Below, piece by piece: positions 43,349 to 51,599 of a stretch of 64,000 nt of DNA. Numbering within the stretch: position 1 is the first letter of the stretch; every line of letters starts with the position of its first letter. Source of the stretch: Chryseobacterium scophthalmum. GTDB taxonomy: Bacteria > Bacteroidota > Bacteroidia > Flavobacteriales > Weeksellaceae. The notes below the pieces were generated by a model. That model was not told the origin of the DNA, made no database searches, and saw only the letters and a list, made by a program, of their open reading frames with translations. Made by a program: the position numbers and the translations under genes. The stretch lies in the NCBI RefSeq assembly GCF_900143185.1, contig NZ_FSRQ01000002.1, positions 930,001 through 994,000 of the forward strand, written 5' to 3'.

Positions 43349-43880
43349 ATTTTCTGGACGGAGGTGGAGGAGGAGGTTCTGGCGTTTCAAAGAATTTGTC
43401 ATTGGGATAAAGTTTTTTTCTAATTAAAGAGAGTTTGTCCAATTTCGTGAACTTATCACCTAAACCGTCATCATTGAAATATTGTCTTTGATTTTTATTA
43501 GGATAATAAACTGTTACCAAGGGTGAAACATATTCCCGATTAGCTCTATTTTCGGTTTTTAAATATTTAAAATAATTTTCAAAAGAAAGAGAATTGTTGA
43601 GCTTAAAAGGATAAATGATTTTGGGTAAAGTTTGTTGCTGCTTTTCAAATGAACTTATCTCGGAATGGGTTTCTAAATATAAGGTGTCATTTTCTTTCAC
43701 GAAATTATATCTCTCAGATGCAGCATACATACATGCTGAAAGATTAACATAAACCTCCAAGGTATCTCCATTTTCCATTTTTTCTGAAAATTGATAGAGG
43801 TCTTTTTCCAAGTCGAACTTACTTTCATTATTACAAGAAAATAGTATGGATAAAGCTAATAAAAAGGTTGCTTTTTTCAC
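43347..43880 (-). CDS. Lipoprotein of unknown function (177 aa) with poly-proline C terminus
   Basis: A GTG start (43878-43880) gives MKKATFLLALSILFSCNNES, a lipoprotein signal with lipobox LFSC; no ATG lies near. The mature part is mixed alpha/beta and ends EPPPPPPSRK, a flexible Pro tail. No family is recognised. It starts 5 bases after the TRIC channel gene stop and is likely co-transcribed with it. Confidence 0.8.
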   Translation of the reverse strand: MKKATFLLALSILFSCNNESKFDLEKDLYQFSEKMENGDTLEVYVNLSACMYAASERYNFVKENDTLYLETHSEISSFEKQQQTLPKIIYPFKLNNSLSFENYFKYLKTENRANREYVSPLVTVYYPNKNQRQYFNDDGLGDKFTKLDKLSLIRKKLYPNDKFFETPEPPPPPPSRK

Positions 43881-43885
43881 AAAGT

Positions 43886-44518
43886 TTACATTTCAGCATC
43901 ATTATTGTAACCATAAAATTTAGGCATTTGCCAATGATATTTTACAGCTAATGTTCTAATGGCAACAATCAATAAAATTGTAAAAATCTGAATAATTGTA
44001 TAAGACAGACCTGTGAAAGTAGTCAATAACAAGAATATCGCTCCACCAATAATACAGGCGCTTGCATAAATTTCTTTTCGAAAAATTAAAGGAATTCTAT
44101 TGAGTAAAATATCCCGGATAATTCCGCCGAAACAACCGGTAATAGTTCCAAGTCCGATACAGATTAAAGGATGAATGTCTGCGTTTAAACCTTTCTGAAC
44201 TCCGATGATGGTAAATAATCCCAATCCGAAGCTATCGAAAATAAATAAAGTCACTTTAAAGTTTTTCTCGATTGATTTAAAAACCATCGAAAAAATAGAG
44301 GTTATTAAAATCACGCCACACATCAAAAGATCGTGCATCCAAAAAACAGGAATGTCGAGCAATAAATCTCTCACTGTTCCTCCACCAACAGATGTTACGA
44401 AGGCAATAATCAAAACTCCGAACGGATCAAGTCTTTTCTGCATTGCTGCAAAACTTCCCGACATCGAAAACGATATCGTACCAAGAATTTCTATTGCAAA
44501 ATTGATTTGTTCGTGCAT
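43886..44518 (-). CDS. TRIC-type cation channel family protein (UPF0126)
   Basis: This 210-residue inner-membrane protein has seven helices in two homologous halves, each with a Gly-rich motif: GGGTVRDLLLD in the first and GGIIRDILLNRIP in the second, the signature of prokaryotic TRIC trimeric potassium channels (YadS family). Selectivity is inferred from the family. It precedes the poly-proline lipoprotein gene. Confidence 0.93.
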   Translation of the reverse strand: MHEQINFAIEILGTISFSMSGSFAAMQKRLDPFGVLIIAFVTSVGGGTVRDLLLDIPVFWMHDLLMCGVILITSIFSMVFKSIEKNFKVTLFIFDSFGLGLFTIIGVQKGLNADIHPLICIGLGTITGCFGGIIRDILLNRIPLIFRKEIYASACIIGGAIFLLLTTFTGLSYTIIQIFTILLIVAIRTLAVKYHWQMPKFYGYNNDAEM

Positions 44519-44591
44519 CTTTGATAAATGATTTTAGATAAATGATAAAAGATTGAATGTCTGAAATCATTAATCTCTTACCATCTATCAT

Positions 44592-45056
44592 TTATTTTTC
44601 TACTCTTACCGCTTCAGGAACCAAAAGTTCATATTCGCCACCGTGGTTTATGATTTCTCTTACGATGCTGCTGCTGATAAATGATTTTCCTGATGAAGTC
44701 AAGAGGAAAACAGTTTCGAGTTTTTTATGAGCCAAGGTTCTGTTGGTATGAGCAATTGCCTTTTCAAATTCGAAATCGGCAGGATTTCTTAAGCCTCTTA
44801 AAATAAACTGAGCATTTTTTTCAAAGCAATAATCAACGGTTAAGCCTTCAAAATGATCAACTTCCACATTGGGAAATTCGGCTACCGAATTTTGTATGAA
44901 TTCCATTCTTTTTTCAAGCGGAAACATATATTTCTTCTGAGAATTCTGACCAATAGCGATAATTACTTTGTCGAAAAGCGCAGCTGCTCTTTCGATAATA
45001 TCATAATGTCCTAAAGTAATCGGATCAAAAGACCCCGGAAAAACAGCAATTTTCAT
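44592..45056 (-). CDS. coaD: Phosphopantetheine adenylyltransferase
   Basis: This 154-residue enzyme makes dephospho-CoA from phosphopantetheine and ATP in CoA biosynthesis. It shows GSFDPITLGHYDIIERA (with the T/HxGH nucleotide motif), GLTVDYCFEKNAQFILRGLR and SGKSFISSSIVREI. An in-frame TTG adds two residues upstream, but the ATG at 45054-45056 (MKIAVFPGSFDP) is the usual start. It lies 72 bases after ddl on the same strand. Confidence 0.97.
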   Translation of the reverse strand: MKIAVFPGSFDPITLGHYDIIERAAALFDKVIIAIGQNSQKKYMFPLEKRMEFIQNSVAEFPNVEVDHFEGLTVDYCFEKNAQFILRGLRNPADFEFEKAIAHTNRTLAHKKLETVFLLTSSGKSFISSSIVREIINHGGEYELLVPEAVRVEK

Positions 45057-45128
45057 GCGCAAATAAAGTTATAAGTTATGGGTTATCAATTATGAGTTGT
45101 TTTTACTCTAATTTCTAACTTCTAATAT

Positions 45129-46118
45129 CTAGTTTCTCTTTTGTAAAGCTTTCTCAACCTCGTTTCCACAAAGATCTTTGATTGAAATTCCATAAATTTT
45201 TGCCTGTTGAGGAAGAATGCTTGCCGGAGAAAACCCTGGGTTGGTATTCATTTCAAGCATGTAAGGAATTCCACCCATTAAAATAAATTCACTCCTCGAA
45301 AAACCACTCATTCCAAGAGAATTGTAAGCTCTTTTTGCAATTTCTTCCACTCTTTTTGTGGTTTCGGCATCTATTCTTGCCGGAGTAATTTCTTCTGAAG
45401 CGCCTTCGTATTTGGCTTCGTAATCGAAAAATTCGTTTGTAGGAACAATTTCTGTAATTCCTAAAACGATGGTTTCACCTTTAAAATCAATCACTCCCAC
45501 AGAAACTTCCATTCCATCAAGGAAACTTTCAATTAAAATTTCATCATCTTCTTTAAAAGCGATTTCGGTTGCAGTGATGAGTTCAGATTTGTCTTTTACT
45601 TTAGAAATTCCCAGTGAAGAACCCGACTGATTAGGTTTTACAAATACAGGAAGTCCTAATTCATTAATAATTTTGTCAACATTAATATCTTCTCCTTTTC
45701 TTAAATAAACACTTTTTGCAGAAGGAATTCCATATTTTGAAAGTACCGCTAAAGTATCTTTTTTATTGAAGGTTAATGCGCTTTGGTAGAAATCGCAACC
45801 GGTATATTTCTGTCCTATAGCATCCCAATACGCCTGAAGAATTCCGTTTTCACCCGGAGTTCCGTGGATGATATTGAAGCATGCATCAAATTTCAGAACT
45901 TCATTATTATCTAAAGTGACTGAAAAATCACCTTTGTTGATGGGTTTTTTATTTTCATTTTCATCCAGAAAATACCATTCTTCTTTCAGAATAACCACTT
46001 TATAGACATGATAAAGGTCTCTGTCTAAAGAATCATATATTAACTGGCCACTTTTCAGAGAAACTTTATATTCGTCAGAATAGCCTCCCATAACTACGGC
46101 AACGTGTTTTTTGCTCAT
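45129..46118 (-). CDS. ddl: D-alanine--D-alanine ligase
   Basis: This 329-residue ATP-grasp enzyme joins two D-Ala residues for peptidoglycan. Key segments are VAVVMGGYSDEYKVSL, FNIIHGTPGENGILQAY, LPVFVKPNQSGSSLG, EMNTNPGFSPASILP and EEIAKRAYNSLG. The start at 46116-46118 (MSKKHVAVV) fits the family; a much longer upstream frame is rejected because a -7 element lies at 46139-46146. It is divergent from the PASTA gene, as is common in Flavobacteriia. Confidence 0.96.
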   Translation of the reverse strand: MSKKHVAVVMGGYSDEYKVSLKSGQLIYDSLDRDLYHVYKVVILKEEWYFLDENENKKPINKGDFSVTLDNNEVLKFDACFNIIHGTPGENGILQAYWDAIGQKYTGCDFYQSALTFNKKDTLAVLSKYGIPSAKSVYLRKGEDINVDKIINELGLPVFVKPNQSGSSLGISKVKDKSELITATEIAFKEDDEILIESFLDGMEVSVGVIDFKGETIVLGITEIVPTNEFFDYEAKYEGASEEITPARIDAETTKRVEEIAKRAYNSLGMSGFSRSEFILMGGIPYMLEMNTNPGFSPASILPQQAKIYGISIKDLCGNEVEKALQKRN

Positions 46119-46138
46119 ATCCATATTATCAATAAAGG

Positions 46139-46146
46139 CAAATTTA
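46139..46146 (-). promoter_or_regulatory. TAnnTTTG -7 element of ddl
   Basis: The minus strand reads TAAATTTG, 20 bases before the ddl ATG at 46118. It sets the start and excludes translation from 46382. Confidence 0.65.
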
Positions 46147-46238
46147 AACATTTTATATATTGAAATAAATGAATTTTGATTTTTTTGAAAGCAAAAATGA
46201 AATCTGCTAAATAAAAACTTCAATATAAAATTATTAAT

Positions 46239-46246
46239 TATCTTTG
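46239..46246 (+). promoter_or_regulatory. TAnnTTTG -7 element of the PASTA gene
   Basis: TATCTTTG matches the consensus 26 bases before the ATG at 46273. Confidence 0.6.
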
Positions 46247-46272
46247 TCGTTATTATTAAAGTATTTTTAAGT

Positions 46273-47310
46273 ATGCTTAAATCACTTTTCAACTGGAAAG
46301 TTTTACTCAATTTATTAGTAGCCATCGGTATTTTCGTAGGATTGGTATGGCTTACTTTCCGTTGGTTGGAGTACCACACCAATCATGGGCAGGAAATTCC
46401 TGTTCCTAATGTTGTCAACAAATCAGTGCACGACGCTGTAAAAATATTAGAAGATGCAGGACTCGACTATGAAGTTGATAGTGCAGCTTACAACCCTAAA
46501 TACAGACCGCTTCAGGTTTTAAAGGTTTATCCTTCTCCTGGATCCCGTGTAAAAGACGGAAGAGCGATTCAGCTGATGGTTAATCCTAAAAGCTGGGCTC
46601 CGGTTGCTGTTCCTGATGTTATCAATAAATATTCAGGATTGGCTTTCCAAAGATTGGAACAGGTAGGCTTGAAGGTTAATGATACTATTTATGAACCGAG
46701 CATTCAGAAAGATGCTGTTTTAAGAATTTTATTTAAAGGAAATTCTATAAAACCGGGAACTAAAATTCCAAGATTCTCAGTGATTGATGTTGTGGTAGGA
46801 TCTGGTCCTATGCGAAATATTGCCATTCCAAATGTTGTGGGATTAACGGTGAAAGAAGCGAAAGCTTTGATTGCAAGAAATCTTTTTGAAGTTGGTCTTG
46901 TAGATCATGAAGATGGTGGAAATGATGATTCAGATATTGTGTACTACCAAGATCCGGCATCGGGAGATGCGCGAGATCAGGGAATGCAGATTGATCTTTG
47001 GGCAAGTAAAAAAACACCTGCCGAACTACGTGGGAAAATAGAAATACTTAATTCTACTTACCGTATGAGAGTAGATACTACTTTGCCTCCGGTAAGATAT
47101 GACGAAGTTCCTAATTTCCAGGATCCACCACCGATCAATGATCCGGTTCCGGCTCCTGCACCTCAGAAAAAGGAAACTCCAAAAACTGAGACGCCAAAAG
47201 CAAATGGAACTTCAACAAAACCTGCAACTACAGGTGATAAACCAAAATCTGGTGCATCGACGACAACTCCTGCAACAGAAAAGCCTAAAGCTAAAAAGGT
47301 AATTATATAA
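46273..47310 (+). CDS. PASTA domain protein (three PASTA domains, membrane-anchored)
   Basis: This 345-residue protein has a short cytoplasmic N terminus, one membrane helix (about 12-30), three PASTA domains (about 42-112, 113-180 and 183-253; first opens with IPVPNVVNKSVHDAVKIL, third with IAIPNVVGLTVKEAKALI) and a Pro/Thr/Lys-rich tail. PASTA domains bind peptidoglycan fragments. No kinase domain is attached, unlike PrkC or StkP, so it may bind cell wall only. It is divergent from ddl, a cell-wall gene. Confidence 0.92.
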   Translation: MLKSLFNWKVLLNLLVAIGIFVGLVWLTFRWLEYHTNHGQEIPVPNVVNKSVHDAVKILEDAGLDYEVDSAAYNPKYRPLQVLKVYPSPGSRVKDGRAIQLMVNPKSWAPVAVPDVINKYSGLAFQRLEQVGLKVNDTIYEPSIQKDAVLRILFKGNSIKPGTKIPRFSVIDVVVGSGPMRNIAIPNVVGLTVKEAKALIARNLFEVGLVDHEDGGNDDSDIVYYQDPASGDARDQGMQIDLWASKKTPAELRGKIEILNSTYRMRVDTTLPPVRYDEVPNFQDPPPINDPVPAPAPQKKETPKTETPKANGTSTKPATTGDKPKSGASTTTPATEKPKAKKVII

Positions 47311-47333
47311 ATTGATTTTTAATTTAAAATAAA

Positions 47334-47368
47334 AAAAGGCTTCAACTTTAATTATGTTGAAGCCTTTT
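47334..47368 (+). terminator. Terminator of the PASTA gene
   Basis: AAAAGGCTTCAAC pairs perfectly with GTTGAAGCCTTTT (13-bp stem, 9-base loop), 23 bases after the stop and 14 bases before the next ATG. Confidence 0.82.
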
Positions 47369-47382
47369 ATATAGATAAAGCA

Positions 47383-48450
47383 ATGACAGAAGATAACGAG
47401 GATTTTTTAGACGAAGAATTTTTAGATGCCAATAACAGTGTTGACATTGATGATGAAAATAAAGGTCTTTATGAGCATCTTAATATTACAGTTGATGGCA
47501 ATCAGGAACCTTTAAGAATAGATAAGTTTTTATTTAACTTCAGGCAAAATTCTTCAAGAAATAAAATTTCGCAGACTTGCCGTGCCGGAAATGTCGTGGT
47601 TAACGGAAATCCTGTAAAGCAGAATTATAGAGTAAAACCGGGAGATCAGATTTCTGTTTTACTAACGCATCCACCTCGTGAAAACGTTATTGTTCCGCAA
47701 GATATTCCTATTAATATAGTCTATGAAGATGACGATTTGATTGTTGTAGACAAAGAACCTGGAATGGTGGTTCACCCAGGATTTGGAAACTGGGATAAAA
47801 CTTTGGTGAATGCTTTGGCTTTTCATTTCCAGAAAAATGGCCAGAAATCAGATTTAGACAGAGTAGGTTTGGTTCACAGAATAGATAAAGATACATCTGG
47901 ACTTTTGGTAATTGCCAAAACTGAGTATGCTTTAAGCTTTCTTGCCAAACAATTTTTTGAAAGAAAAACGAAGCGTCTGTATTGGGCTTTTGTCTGGGGT
48001 AATGTGAAGGCCGATGAAGGTACCATTACGGGGCACATCGGAAGGCATCCTAAAAACAGAATGCAGATGTACACTTATGTTGATGGAAGCCAAGGAAAGC
48101 ATGCCGTTACCCATTATAAAGTTTTAGAGCGTTTCAAATATATGACTTGGGTAGAATGTAAGCTTGAGACCGGAAGAACGCATCAAATCAGAGCACATTT
48201 TAAACATATCGGTCATACATTGTTTAATGACGAGAGATATGAAGGAAATGTTGCTTTGAGAGGAGTTAATCTTCCTAAGTATAAGCACTTTATAAAAAAT
48301 GTGTTCGATGTTTTACCTAGACATGCACTTCACGCCCATACTTTAGGGTTTATACATCCAACCACGAAAAAGGAATTGTATTTTGAGAGCCCAATGCCTC
48401 AAGATATGGCGGATGCTGTAAAAAAATGGAGAAATTATTTAGAAAACTAA
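47383..48450 (+). CDS. RluA family pseudouridine synthase (RluD-like)
   Basis: The 355-residue enzyme isomerises uridines in rRNA. An acidic N-terminal stretch (1-30) precedes an S4 RNA-binding domain (about 42-95, RIDKFLFNF and CRAGNVVVNG). The synthase domain carries the catalytic motif GLVHRIDKDTSGLLV (Asp near 168) and GRTHQIRAHF. RluD modifies the large-subunit helix 69 loop in relatives; the exact sites here are unknown. No promoter with a -33 element is evident in the 14 bases after the terminator, so some read-through is likely. Confidence 0.94.
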   Translation: MTEDNEDFLDEEFLDANNSVDIDDENKGLYEHLNITVDGNQEPLRIDKFLFNFRQNSSRNKISQTCRAGNVVVNGNPVKQNYRVKPGDQISVLLTHPPRENVIVPQDIPINIVYEDDDLIVVDKEPGMVVHPGFGNWDKTLVNALAFHFQKNGQKSDLDRVGLVHRIDKDTSGLLVIAKTEYALSFLAKQFFERKTKRLYWAFVWGNVKADEGTITGHIGRHPKNRMQMYTYVDGSQGKHAVTHYKVLERFKYMTWVECKLETGRTHQIRAHFKHIGHTLFNDERYEGNVALRGVNLPKYKHFIKNVFDVLPRHALHAHTLGFIHPTTKKELYFESPMPQDMADAVKKWRNYLEN

Positions 48451-48470
48451 AAATATATTGAGATTTTTTT

Positions 48471-48478
48471 TATATTTG
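48471..48478 (+). promoter_or_regulatory. TAnnTTTG -7 element of the PorP/SprF gene
   Basis: TATATTTG matches the consensus 23 bases before the ATG at 48502. Confidence 0.6.
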
Positions 48479-48501
48479 TTGAATTGAAATCAAGATTTGT
48501 T

Positions 48502-49452
48502 ATGAGAAAACTATATGCTATCGTATGTTTAGCTCTTTTGTCGAATGCATACAAAGCACAAGAATCACTACCATACTATCAACAATATCTTTTGGATGGT
48601 GAGTTCCTGTTCAACCCTGCACAATACGGTAAAACAGACTACGTACAACTTAACCTAAACTATCAACAACAATTTTCAAAATTCAGCGAGTCTCCAAACG
48701 TGCAGTCTGTAGGGATTAACGCGAATATTTTTGACAGAGTAGGAGCGGGTATTTCCGTTTTTAGAGATAGCAACGGTCCTATTTCAGCTGGAGGTATTAC
48801 AGCTGGTGCATCTTATTTCATCCCACTAAGTAGTGAAGGGGAGAGAAAAGATCAGTTTTCTTTTGGTACAAGTGTTAACTTCTACAATATGAATTTTGAT
48901 TACTCAAAAATCAATACTGAAGACGGTTACGACCCATTATTGCAAGGTAATGAAAGTAATATCTTTATGGCATATGCAAACTTCGGTTTAGCAGCTACTT
49001 ATAGAGGGATTTTCGGGGGTGTTTCCGTAAATGATATCGCATTAAGCAATGATGAATCTATTGTAAACAATTATGAACCTTCTCCAATCAAGTTTTTCTT
49101 AAACTTAGGTTACGACTGGAAGATTGCAGACAATATTGCAATTACTCCTTCAGTTTTGGTAAATTTAAATACCAATTCTACAAGAATGACAGACTTCAAC
49201 TTGATGGCTACATTCTCTAACGATATCAACGCATTCTCTTTTGGGGTGAGCTACAGAGCTGTTCAAAACAGATTTGATAATCAGGAACTAAGTGTTTCTC
49301 CAGTGGTAAAAGTAAGATTCAACAAATTTATGATTGGTGCTACTTACAACCTTGGAATGTCTGATATTCAGACTTATGGAGGAAACAGCTTCATGCTTGG
49401 AGTTGGTTATAACTTCGATAACTTTATTAATCATAGAGGATTTAGATATTAA
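48502..49452 (+). CDS. PorP/SprF family type IX secretion-linked outer membrane protein
   Basis: From the ATG at 48502 the product has 316 residues with a signal peptide ending near YKAQ. Family features are ESLPYYQQYLLDGEFLFNPAQYG, YQQQFSKF, and strand-rich repeats ending in a barrel strand with GVGYNFDNFINHRGFRY. PorP/SprF proteins work with the T9SS and gliding apparatus at the outer membrane. No partner gene such as SprE or a large adhesin is adjacent here. A TTG 18 bases upstream is not preferred. Confidence 0.9.
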   Translation: MRKLYAIVCLALLSNAYKAQESLPYYQQYLLDGEFLFNPAQYGKTDYVQLNLNYQQQFSKFSESPNVQSVGINANIFDRVGAGISVFRDSNGPISAGGITAGASYFIPLSSEGERKDQFSFGTSVNFYNMNFDYSKINTEDGYDPLLQGNESNIFMAYANFGLAATYRGIFGGVSVNDIALSNDESIVNNYEPSPIKFFLNLGYDWKIADNIAITPSVLVNLNTNSTRMTDFNLMATFSNDINAFSFGVSYRAVQNRFDNQELSVSPVVKVRFNKFMIGATYNLGMSDIQTYGGNSFMLGVGYNFDNFINHRGFRY

Positions 49453-49475
49453 TCAATTTAATTTAAATAAATTTG

Positions 49476-49503
49476 AGCTCTGAAATTTTTCAGGGCTTTT
49501 TTT
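49476..49503 (+). terminator. Terminator of the PorP/SprF gene
   Basis: AGCTCTGA pairs with TCAGGGCT (8 bp with one G-T pair) and is followed by T7. The T-run is immediately before the ATG of the radical SAM gene at 49504. Confidence 0.78.
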
Positions 49504-50628
49504 ATGATTTACATTCACATCCCTTTCTGCAAACAGAAATGCAGCTATTGCAATTTTCATTTTTCCACTTCTTTGAATTTTAAAGATGAAATGCTGGATG
49601 CGATGAAAAAGGAAATTTTCCTTAGAAAAGACGAACTTCAGAATAAAAATTTGCAGTCTCTCTATTTTGGCGGAGGAACTCCTTCTGTACTTTCTGCAGA
49701 TGAAATTAAATCTTTAATTGATGAGGTTTTAAAACATTTCAATTTTAATAATGATATCGAAATTACTTTAGAAGCCAATCCCGATGATCTGAATTCTCAG
49801 TTTTTAAAAGGATTATCAGATTCTCCGGTTAATCGTTTGTCTATCGGAACTCAAAGTTTTTTTGATGAAGATTTAAAACTGATGAATCGTGCACATAACG
49901 CATCTGAAGCAGAAGGTTCAATTAAAAGAGCGCAGGATTTCGGATTTGAAAATTTAAGTATTGATTTAATTTACGGTTCGCCAACTTCCAATCTGGAAAT
50001 CTGGAAGGAAAATTTAAATAAAACCATTGCGCTTGAAATTCCACATATTTCGTCTTATGCTTTAACGGTTGAGCCGAAAACAGCTTTAGAGAACTGGGTT
50101 TCGAAAGGAAAAGTTGCAAACCCTAAAGAAGAAGAGCAAAACCGTGAGTTTTATTACATGGTTGATTTTCTGAAAGATCATGGTTTTGATCATTATGAAG
50201 TTTCCAATTTTGCCAAAGAAGGGTTTTATTCAAGACACAATTCTGCGTATTGGAAATATCAGGAATACTTGGGAATTGGCCCTTCCGCACATTCTTACAA
50301 CGGAAATGATGTGCGAAGCTGGAATGTTGCCAACAACCAACAGTACATCAAGAAATTAAATTCAAATATTTTAGCCAAAGAAACCGAAATTCTTTCTCAA
50401 CAGGATCAGTTTAATGAGATGATTATGATTGGTTTAAGGACGATTTGGGGAGTGGATTTAGAAAGTTTAAACCAAAAGTTTTCTGAAAATATTTTAGATA
50501 AATTTAATAAAGAAATTCAGCATAAAATAGAAGAAGGTATTTTAAAAATTGAAAATAATCACCTTATAATTCCTAAAAAACATTGGTTTATGGCAGACGG
50601 AATTGCCTCTGATTTATTTATTGTCTAG
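49504..50628 (+). CDS. HemW-like radical SAM protein (coproporphyrinogen oxidase-like)
   Basis: This 374-residue protein has the radical SAM cluster motif CKQKCSYC (Cys9, Cys13, Cys16), the Gly-rich SAM-binding LYFGGGTPSVL, and the C-terminal HemW domain. HemW inserts or chaperones heme; it is not the oxidase HemN, which has an extra N-terminal Cys arrangement. Length supports HemW. It begins right at the end of the preceding terminator, so the mRNA start must overlap it. Confidence 0.93.
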   Translation: MIYIHIPFCKQKCSYCNFHFSTSLNFKDEMLDAMKKEIFLRKDELQNKNLQSLYFGGGTPSVLSADEIKSLIDEVLKHFNFNNDIEITLEANPDDLNSQFLKGLSDSPVNRLSIGTQSFFDEDLKLMNRAHNASEAEGSIKRAQDFGFENLSIDLIYGSPTSNLEIWKENLNKTIALEIPHISSYALTVEPKTALENWVSKGKVANPKEEEQNREFYYMVDFLKDHGFDHYEVSNFAKEGFYSRHNSAYWKYQEYLGIGPSAHSYNGNDVRSWNVANNQQYIKKLNSNILAKETEILSQQDQFNEMIMIGLRTIWGVDLESLNQKFSENILDKFNKEIQHKIEEGILKIENNHLIIPKKHWFMADGIASDLFIV

Positions 50629-50629
50629 G

Positions 50630-50703
50630 CTGGAAGTCTGAAGCTTGAGGTTGGAAGATGTGTTTGTGAAAAACTTCCAACATCCGACTTCCATCATCCA
50701 ACA
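50630..50703. repeat. Degenerate dyad after the HemW-like gene
   Basis: GGCTGGAAGTCTGAAGC and GGTTGGAAGATG are answered by CTTCCAACATCC and ACTTCCATCATCC, giving an imperfect inverted repeat made of GGAAG words. Confidence 0.45.
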
Positions 50704-50710
50704 ATTTCAC

Positions 50711-50718
50711 TATTTTTG
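50711..50718 (+). promoter_or_regulatory. TAnnTTTG -7 element of murI
   Basis: TATTTTTG matches the consensus 18 bases before the TTG start at 50737. Confidence 0.55.
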
Positions 50719-50736
50719 TATTAAATTTCACATCGT

Positions 50737-51567
50737 TTGAAAACTAAAAAACAAAACTATTCGCATCTTTCGTCAAAACAACCTATCGGAATTTTCGATA
50801 GTGGAGTGGGAGGTTTAACGGTTGCCAAAGAAATAAAAAGACTTCTTCCGAATGAAGATCTTATTTATTTTGGAGACACCAAACATCTTCCTTATGGTGA
50901 AAAATCTAAAGAAGCGATTATAGAATATTCTACGAAAATTTCTAATTTCCTGTTAGAGCAAAACTGCAAAGCGATTGTGATTGCCTGTAATACGGCTACA
51001 GCAAATGCTTTGAAGGAAGTGATGCTGTCGGTTGCCGGGAAAGTTCCCGTAATTGACGTTATTAATCCTGTTGCCGAGAAAGTTGCCTATGAAATTCATA
51101 ATAATGTGGGGGTTATTGCAACGAAAGCAACGGTGAATTCTGGTTTGTACAAGAAAAGCATCCGTAAGCATAATAAGTTTATTAAAGTTGATGAATTGGC
51201 GACTCCGCTTTTGGTTCCTGCGATTGAAGAAGGTTTTAAAAATCATCCGATCACACATTCTATTATTTATAATTATCTTAGTAATACTAAATTGAAGAAT
51301 ATTGAAACGTTGATTTTGGGTTGTACGCATTATCCGCTTTTGATCGACGAGATCAAACAATATTACGGAAACCGCGTTCGTGTGATTGATTCACCGAATA
51401 TTGTAGCCAATCATTTGACGATTATTCTAGATAAATATCATCTTTTGAATGATAATAATCCGAAGCCGAATTACAAATTTTACCTTTCGGATATTACCAA
51501 GAATTTCGAAAAAATCTCCAAGAAATTCTTTGGCAAGACCATCGATTTAGAATTGAAAGTATTATAA
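50737..51567 (+). CDS. murI: Glutamate racemase, TTG start
   Basis: This 276-residue enzyme makes D-glutamate for peptidoglycan. It has IGIFDSGVGGLTVAKEI, YFGDTKHLPYG, catalytic Cys in VIACNTATANAL and the second catalytic Cys in LGCTHYPLL. No ATG lies between the promoter and the conserved QPIGIFDSG, so translation likely starts at TTG 50737 (MKTKKQNYSHL). It is closed by a bidirectional terminator. Confidence 0.94.
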   Translation: MKTKKQNYSHLSSKQPIGIFDSGVGGLTVAKEIKRLLPNEDLIYFGDTKHLPYGEKSKEAIIEYSTKISNFLLEQNCKAIVIACNTATANALKEVMLSVAGKVPVIDVINPVAEKVAYEIHNNVGVIATKATVNSGLYKKSIRKHNKFIKVDELATPLLVPAIEEGFKNHPITHSIIYNYLSNTKLKNIETLILGCTHYPLLIDEIKQYYGNRVRVIDSPNIVANHLTIILDKYHLLNDNNPKPNYKFYLSDITKNFEKISKKFFGKTIDLELKVL

Positions 51568-51570
51568 AAT

Positions 51571-51599
51571 AAAAAAAGACTCTTTATGAGTCTTTTTTT
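51571..51599. terminator. Bidirectional terminator between murI and rsmD
   Basis: AAAAAAAGACTC pairs perfectly with GAGTCTTTTTTT (12 bp, 5-base loop) and overlaps the rsmD stop codon. Confidence 0.87.

Noticed and set aside
45129..46382. ddl frame extended to 46382
   Set aside because: The extension overlaps the divergent PASTA gene and the promoter at 46139-46146, and the first 88 residues do not resemble Ddl.
46273..47310. PASTA protein as a Ser/Thr kinase
   Set aside because: There is no kinase domain before the helix; the N-terminal cytoplasmic part is only about ten residues.
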